Shown: piece by piece, positions 60,086 through 64,000 of the stretch
Layout: each line of letters starts with the position of its first letter
How positions within the stretch are numbered: position 1 is the stretch's first letter
Source: Mycobacterium sp. MYCO198283
Lineage (GTDB): Bacteria; Actinomycetota; Actinomycetes; Mycobacteriales; Mycobacteriaceae
NCBI RefSeq assembly: GCF_021213805.1
Contig: NZ_JAJQJI010000003.1
Span: 405,422-469,421 of the forward strand
Length of the DNA: 64,000 nt
Direction: 5' to 3'
Notes under the pieces: generated by a model
Told to the model about the DNA's origin: nothing
Database searches by the model: none
Seen by the model: only the letters and a program-made list of their open reading frames with translations
Translations under genes and position numbers: made by a program

Positions 60086-61619
60086 CGAGATCGCCGGCAC
60101 CGGAAGCGGGCTTGATCAGCCACAGCGCCAGCACGATCGCGGCCACGGGCCCTACCGCCATGATCAGACTCAGCGTGTGGATGGCGTCGACTGCGTTCTG
60201 CGGCGCGTGGGCCACGACCAGCTGCGCCTGCTCCGGGTTGACGAGGTGGGCGGCGCTGTGACCACGCGCGGTTTGCAGCGCCTCTCGGGCCTCGGCGCGG
60301 GTGACGTCGTCGGCGGACAGGTGGTGCACGCTGTCGGTGAGGAACAGGTTGATCCCGACCAGCGCGAACAAGGCCGGCCCCAGGGAGTAGCCGCCCTCGT
60401 TGACCGCGCTCTTGACCGCCGAGATCGCGCCGCCGAGATCGGCGGGCGCGCTGCTCATCATGATCTGCGCCTGCGGGGTGGTGACGAGCGCGCCGCCGAC
60501 GACGATGAAGGCCGTCGTCACGAAGACGACGATTCGGGACGTGTCGAGGCTGAAGGTCCGCAGCACGATCAGGCCGACGAGCATGCTGAGCAAGCCGCCG
60601 ACCAGCACGGTGCGAGCGCCGAACCGGTTCGCGGCCGGGCCGGCGGAGAAGGCGGCGAGCGCGGCCAGTCCGGTCGCGGGGATGAGCAGCAGGCCGAACA
60701 GCTCGTCGGACTCCTTGCGGATGGTGACGAGGTAGAACGCCAGCAGCACCATCGAGCCGCCGAGGACGATGTTGAACACGATGCCGGCGGTGACCGCGGC
60801 GTTGAAGCGGCTGGACCGGAACACCCGCATGTCGAGCGCCGGATCCGAGGTGCGTCGCTCCCACAGCACGAATGCGCAGCCGCCCGCCAGCCCGATGACG
60901 ATGGACACGACGCCGGCGGCATCGATGCCCGTCTGGATGCGGGACATGCCGTAGATGAACGCCAGCAGCGCCACCGCGAACAACGTGAGGCCCGGCACGT
61001 CGAGTCGCCGGTGCGCGCGCACGGTCTCGGGCACGAAGCGCCAGGTGACGGCCAAGCCGAGGGCGGCGACGATCGGGACGACGAAGAAACACGCGCGCCA
61101 GCCGACGGCGTTAGCGAGCACGCTGCCCAGGGCGGGGAGCGGGGTGGCCACCGCATAGCCGACGCCGAAGTAGGCGGCGATTGCCGCGGCCCGACGGTTC
61201 GGCGGGAACACCGCGTTCGTGATCGCGAGCGACAGACCGATGAGGAAGGCGAGCGTCACGCCGACGCCGGCCCGGGCGACCATCAGCACGGCCGCGACCG
61301 GTGCGGCCGCCGCGAGCAAGCTGAACGCGACCGCACCGGCCAAGCCGACGAGGTACATCCGTCGCATGCCGTAGAGATCGCCCAGCGCGCCGGCGCACAG
61401 CACCGTGGCGGCCATCGTCAGTGTCGCCAAGCTGGCGATGAACGTCGAGGTGCCGCCGAAGATCTGCAACCCGGCCGAGACGACCTGCAGGTTGGCGGAC
61501 AGGGTCGTGGGGTCGCCGATGGCAATCGCGTAACCGAGGCCCATGGCGACGACCGTCATGGTCGCGGCCAGCCCGGAGACATAGCGCGGCTGGTCCTCGA
61601 CGCGGAGGTCAGCGGGCAC
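60078..61619 (-). CDS. MFS drug exporter (DHA2, 14-helix type)
   Basis: 513 residues, about 14 hydrophobic segments. Motif A-like loop GALGDLYGMRRMYLVGL between helices 2 and 3, motif C-like region ALGSVLANAVGWRACFFVV in helix 5, and the repeated half after residue 240. EmrB/QacA-like proton antiporters export lipophilic drugs. Substrate unknown; first gene of an operon with DUF2237. Divergent from a membrane protein at 61682. Confidence 0.88.
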   Translation of the reverse strand: MPADLRVEDQPRYVSGLAATMTVVAMGLGYAIAIGDPTTLSANLQVVSAGLQIFGGTSTFIASLATLTMAATVLCAGALGDLYGMRRMYLVGLAGAVAFSLLAAAAPVAAVLMVARAGVGVTLAFLIGLSLAITNAVFPPNRRAAAIAAYFGVGYAVATPLPALGSVLANAVGWRACFFVVPIVAALGLAVTWRFVPETVRAHRRLDVPGLTLFAVALLAFIYGMSRIQTGIDAAGVVSIVIGLAGGCAFVLWERRTSDPALDMRVFRSSRFNAAVTAGIVFNIVLGGSMVLLAFYLVTIRKESDELFGLLLIPATGLAALAAFSAGPAANRFGARTVLVGGLLSMLVGLIVLRTFSLDTSRIVVFVTTAFIVVGGALVTTPQAQIMMSSAPADLGGAISAVKSAVNEGGYSLGPALFALVGINLFLTDSVHHLSADDVTRAEAREALQTARGHSAAHLVNPEQAQLVVAHAPQNAVDAIHTLSLIMAVGPVAAIVLALWLIKPASGAGDLDA

Positions 61620-61681
61620 GCGGTGATGGTAGTTGCTGCAACCCGCTCCGCGGTGTCAGACGGCACGTAGGGTTGGCGCGC

Positions 61682-62704
61682 ATGGCGGAAGAGGCTGGCG
61701 CGGCGGCAAAGACGCCTGCGTCGCGCGGTCGGCTGACCGACCGACTGCTGGCCGTCCCGCTCGAGATCCGCACGTCCGCAACGGTGCTCGCCATCGCGAT
61801 CTTCATGTGCGCGACGTTCGCCTACGCCTACACGGTCGCGCTGGGCCGGCCGTTTCCGCGGCATCTGCCGATCGGCGTGGTCGGCGAGCCCTCGCCGGAG
61901 CTGCTGCAGGAGCTGCAGGTCCGGGCGCACGAGTTCGACATGGTGAGCTATCCGAGCCGTGACGCAGCGATCGCGGCGGTCGAGCAGCAACAGATCACGG
62001 CGGTGATCGACGCCGGCGGCAATCCACCGCAGCTGCTGGTGTCGAGTGCGAGCGGGTCGTCGACCGCCCGCGTGCTCACCGAGCTCGTGCAGACCGGCCC
62101 GGGGCAGTACCGCCTGCCGATCACCGATCTCAACCCGTTCCCGCCCACCGATCCGGCCGGGTTGGCGACGTTCTACACGATCATCGCCGCGACGATTCTG
62201 GGGCTGGTGACGATGTTCCAGCTCCGCGCCAACGTCAAGACGCTGACGCTGCGACGGTGGATCGGTTGTGTCGGCGTGCTGGCCGTGGCCGGCGGCGCAG
62301 CAATCGCCGCGGTGGCCGGGCCGCTGCTCGACGCGTTGCAGACGCCGTTCTGGGAATTGTGGCTGCTGCTGGCGCTGCAAGTGGCGATCACCGCGCTGTT
62401 CAACTCGACGATGCTGGTGCTGATCCACCGGTGGGCGATCATCCCGACCTGGGCGGTGTTCATCCTGCTCGGCAACACCTCGTCCGGCGGCGCGGTGTCG
62501 GCGTCGCTTCTGCCGCAGCCCTTCGCGTTGCTCAACCACGCGCTGCCCAGCGGCGCAGCGGTGAGCGCCATCCACTCGGCGACCTACTTCCCGGAACACC
62601 AGCGTGCGCTGCCATTCGTCGTGCTGGCGCTGTGGCTCGTCGGAACCTTCGCGGCGTTGGTCGTCTCGTCGCGGAAGCTGAACCGCACGCCAGCCAACGC
62701 CTGA
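61682..62704 (+). CDS. ABC-2/YhgE-like (DUF3533) membrane protein
   Basis: 340 residues from ATG at 61682 (MAEEAGAAAKTPASRGRLT). One N-terminal helix (TVLAIAIFMCATFAYAYTVA), an extracytoplasmic domain of about 110 residues (HLPIGVVGEPSPELLQELQV, AIAAVEQQQITAVIDAGGN), then five C-terminal helices, with NTSSGGAVSASLLPQPFALLNHALPSGAAV, the layout of YhgE/Pip and SNG1-type proteins. Divergent from the MFS exporter, so possibly a joint efflux locus. No ATPase nearby. Confidence 0.75.
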   Translation: MAEEAGAAAKTPASRGRLTDRLLAVPLEIRTSATVLAIAIFMCATFAYAYTVALGRPFPRHLPIGVVGEPSPELLQELQVRAHEFDMVSYPSRDAAIAAVEQQQITAVIDAGGNPPQLLVSSASGSSTARVLTELVQTGPGQYRLPITDLNPFPPTDPAGLATFYTIIAATILGLVTMFQLRANVKTLTLRRWIGCVGVLAVAGGAAIAAVAGPLLDALQTPFWELWLLLALQVAITALFNSTMLVLIHRWAIIPTWAVFILLGNTSSGGAVSASLLPQPFALLNHALPSGAAVSAIHSATYFPEHQRALPFVVLALWLVGTFAALVVSSRKLNRTPANA

Positions 62705-62748
62705 AATTGCCGTCGGACGCCCCCTCGTCCGTCAACTAATCTGGGCGC

Positions 62749-63321
62749 GTGACTTTCGGAACCGAAGACCTTCGGAGTGTCTGGCGCATGCTCGTCACCA
62801 CCGAGCAGCAGTCGGACGGAACGTGGCGCGCCTCGCGGCCGGGAGCCGACTGGTCGACGGACGCCGCCACCGAAGACGCCGCCCGTGACGCCGCGGTGCA
62901 GTACGCGATCGATGCGGGCGACGACCCGAACGAGGCGGTGCGCTTCATGGCCCGCAATCAACCAGCCGTGGAGCCGGTCGAGGACGATCCACGGCGCGGC
63001 TGGGTGTGGGCGTTCACCCCGCTCACCGAGCAACTGCCCGACGGGACGTGGCGGGCGTCATTCGCAAGCGGCGGGTGGCACGTCACCGGTGCGTCGAAGG
63101 AAGAAGCCGTCGAGAAGGCGAACCGCGAATCGCTCCGGCGGTCTTCCGATCCCGACGAGTTCGCTCGCAAGACGGCGGTCATGCGTCGGCACTTGAGCGA
63201 GCCGGTGCCGGGCGTGCGGAACTATCCCTCGTCGGTGCTTGACGACGCACTGCGCAGCGCCAATCCGACACGCGCGGTGGCCGAGGTCATAGACCGACTG
63301 CAGGCCGAAAGCGAGGCCTGA
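62749..63321 (+). CDS. Protein with two HicB-like repeats, unknown function
   Basis: 190 residues from GTG at 62749. Internal duplication: TEQQSDGTWRASRPGADWST-AATEDAARDAA (about 18-50) and TEQLPDGTWRASFASGGWHV-GASKEEAVEKA (about 93-126). Each has the strand-turn-strand-helix pattern of HicB-like modules (xxDGTWRAxxP ... T-EAxxxA). The C-terminal 60 residues are helical and polar. No DNA-binding motif evident. Confidence 0.7.
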   Translation: MTFGTEDLRSVWRMLVTTEQQSDGTWRASRPGADWSTDAATEDAARDAAVQYAIDAGDDPNEAVRFMARNQPAVEPVEDDPRRGWVWAFTPLTEQLPDGTWRASFASGGWHVTGASKEEAVEKANRESLRRSSDPDEFARKTAVMRRHLSEPVPGVRNYPSSVLDDALRSANPTRAVAEVIDRLQAESEA

Positions 63322-63322
63322 G

Positions 63323-63805
63323 CTACTGCAACGGTGTCAGCTTGATCGCGGACAACCCGATCCGGTCGGTGGCCTCCGCGAACTCGGGGATGGTTGGCAG
63401 CTTTCCGTCGCGGAATTTCAGCCCCATGGCGCGCTGCGCCTTGCTGACGCCGTACGACGCCGCGAGGCGGTGTCCGACGTCGCCGACGACCGTCCAATCT
63501 CTGATGAGCTCGCCGCGCATCGGTGTGGACTTTCCGCGGTACAGCACGTCGGCCGGCGCGCCATTCTTGAAGTTGTACTTCCACCGCGCCACGAGCAGCA
63601 CGTACAGCTCGCCGTCGAGGTGGTGTGCGCTGACCGGCACCGAGTAGCGCCGACCGGTCTTGCGCCCGGTGAAGCTGACCACCATGAACTCCGTGAGCAC
63701 ACCGCCGAGCGGAGTGCGTAGCACCCGCTTGAGCACCGGATTCACCACGCGGAGCATCGCTTCCGGCGGATGGGACACCTCGATCGCGGCTGACTGTGCG
63801 GGCAC
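63323..63805 (-). CDS. Deazaflavin (F420)-dependent nitroreductase-family protein
   Basis: 160 residues. FDOR-A type: VLTEFMVVSFTGRKTGRRYSVPV is the core cofactor-binding hairpin, followed by HHLDGELYVLLVARWKYNFKNGAPADVLYRG. C-terminal half less conserved. Second member in the window after 13890-14342; the substrate is unknown. The stop is 1 bp from the convergent gene at 62749-63321. Confidence 0.83.
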   Translation of the reverse strand: MPAQSAAIEVSHPPEAMLRVVNPVLKRVLRTPLGGVLTEFMVVSFTGRKTGRRYSVPVSAHHLDGELYVLLVARWKYNFKNGAPADVLYRGKSTPMRGELIRDWTVVGDVGHRLAASYGVSKAQRAMGLKFRDGKLPTIPEFAEATDRIGLSAIKLTPLQ

Positions 63806-63814
63806 CGGTTCAGG

Positions 63815-64000
63815 CTAGGCGCCGTCAGCCGCTGTCCGGAAGGCGTCCGCGGCGGTCACTGCTGCGATGCCGAGGATCTCCTCGCGGTCGGCCGTCAGGA
63901 GGAAACCCGAGGTGATGGCGATATCCAACGCGGCAGTGAAGCGTTCGAGGTAGTCCGCCGGGCCGCCGGGATACAACGACCGCAGCGTTTCAATGTCGAA
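63815..64000 (-). CDS. Alpha/beta-hydrolase-domain protein, C-terminal end (gene runs off window)
   Basis: 61 codons plus TAG at 63815-63817, frame open to the right edge. The visible tail, FDIETLRSLYPGGPADYLER followed by FTAALDIAITSGFLLTADREEILGIA, matches my recollection of the C-terminus of the 'alpha/beta hydrolase domain' (Abhydrolase_10) proteins of mycobacteria. The catalytic part is not in the window, so the assignment is provisional. Confidence 0.6.
   Translation of the reverse strand, partial: FDIETLRSLYPGGPADYLERFTAALDIAITSGFLLTADREEILGIAAVTAADAFRTAADGA

Overview
The window is high-GC actinobacterial DNA, almost certainly chromosome from a non-tuberculous mycobacterium (Mycobacteriaceae, Mycolicibacterium-like). 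The argument rests on gene order and family content: most genes between 1.9 and 33 kb follow the Mycobacterium tuberculosis order Rv0542c-Rv0566c (menE, DUF3349, pitA, glyoxalase, SDR, menB, fadD8, menC, bpoC, menD, Rv0556, mgtA, menG, menJ, grcC1, htpX, gpsA, monooxygenase, YajQ). There are also an antigen 85 mycolyltransferase, a DesA3-like desaturase, Ddn-type F420 proteins and many GTG and apparently leaderless starts. Family names come from reading the translations; no database search was run.

Layout. 0-1.8 kb: N-terminal two thirds of a nitrate/nitrite-sensor-like histidine kinase that leaves the window. 1.9-5.8 kb: menE, and a phosphate-transport block (pitA plus small partners) bounded by two inverted DUF3349 genes, with a PHO-box-like repeat. 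5.8-8.3 kb: a drrABC-like ABC exporter behind an IdeR-box-like sequence. 8.3-11.4 kb: an accessory insertion with two near-identical tandem lipoproteins, a small membrane protein and a WXG/LXG-like N-terminal domain protein, possibly pieces of a type VII effector. 11.5-27.9 kb: menaquinone genes mixed with lipid genes; the fadD8-like gene has a perfect KstR-type operator, and an hsp20/MerR/mini-J-protein stress cassette and an antigen 85 gene are inserted. 28-33.2 kb: htpX, gpsA, a Baeyer-Villiger-type monooxygenase, YajQ, tRNA-Tyr. 33-43.5 kb: secreted proteins, DUF2993, SDR, desaturase, cold-shock protein, epoxide hydrolase, Tat-exported cholesterol-oxidase-like enzyme, YceI, patatin. 43.6-46 kb: carotenoid oxygenase and a divergent TetR sharing a double operator.

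46.4-58.1 kb is the best functional unit: selD, selC (tRNA-Sec), selA and selB, followed after a GT/GH16 pair by a three-subunit formate dehydrogenase. The alpha subunit has an in-frame UGA at codon 190 and a bacterial SECIS hairpin with a GGUCU loop. The UGA splits the gene into two ORFs unless it is read as selenocysteine. The region therefore encodes an enzyme, its tRNA and the Sec synthesis and decoding apparatus together.

58.1-64 kb: an accessory stretch that looks less GC-rich at its start (GIY-YIG nuclease-like protein, PASTA lipoprotein), then DUF2237, an MFS exporter, an ABC-2/YhgE-like membrane protein, a protein with an internal HicB-like duplication, a second Ddn-like protein, and the 3' end of an alpha/beta-hydrolase-domain gene leaving the window. 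No IS element, CRISPR array or integrase was seen.
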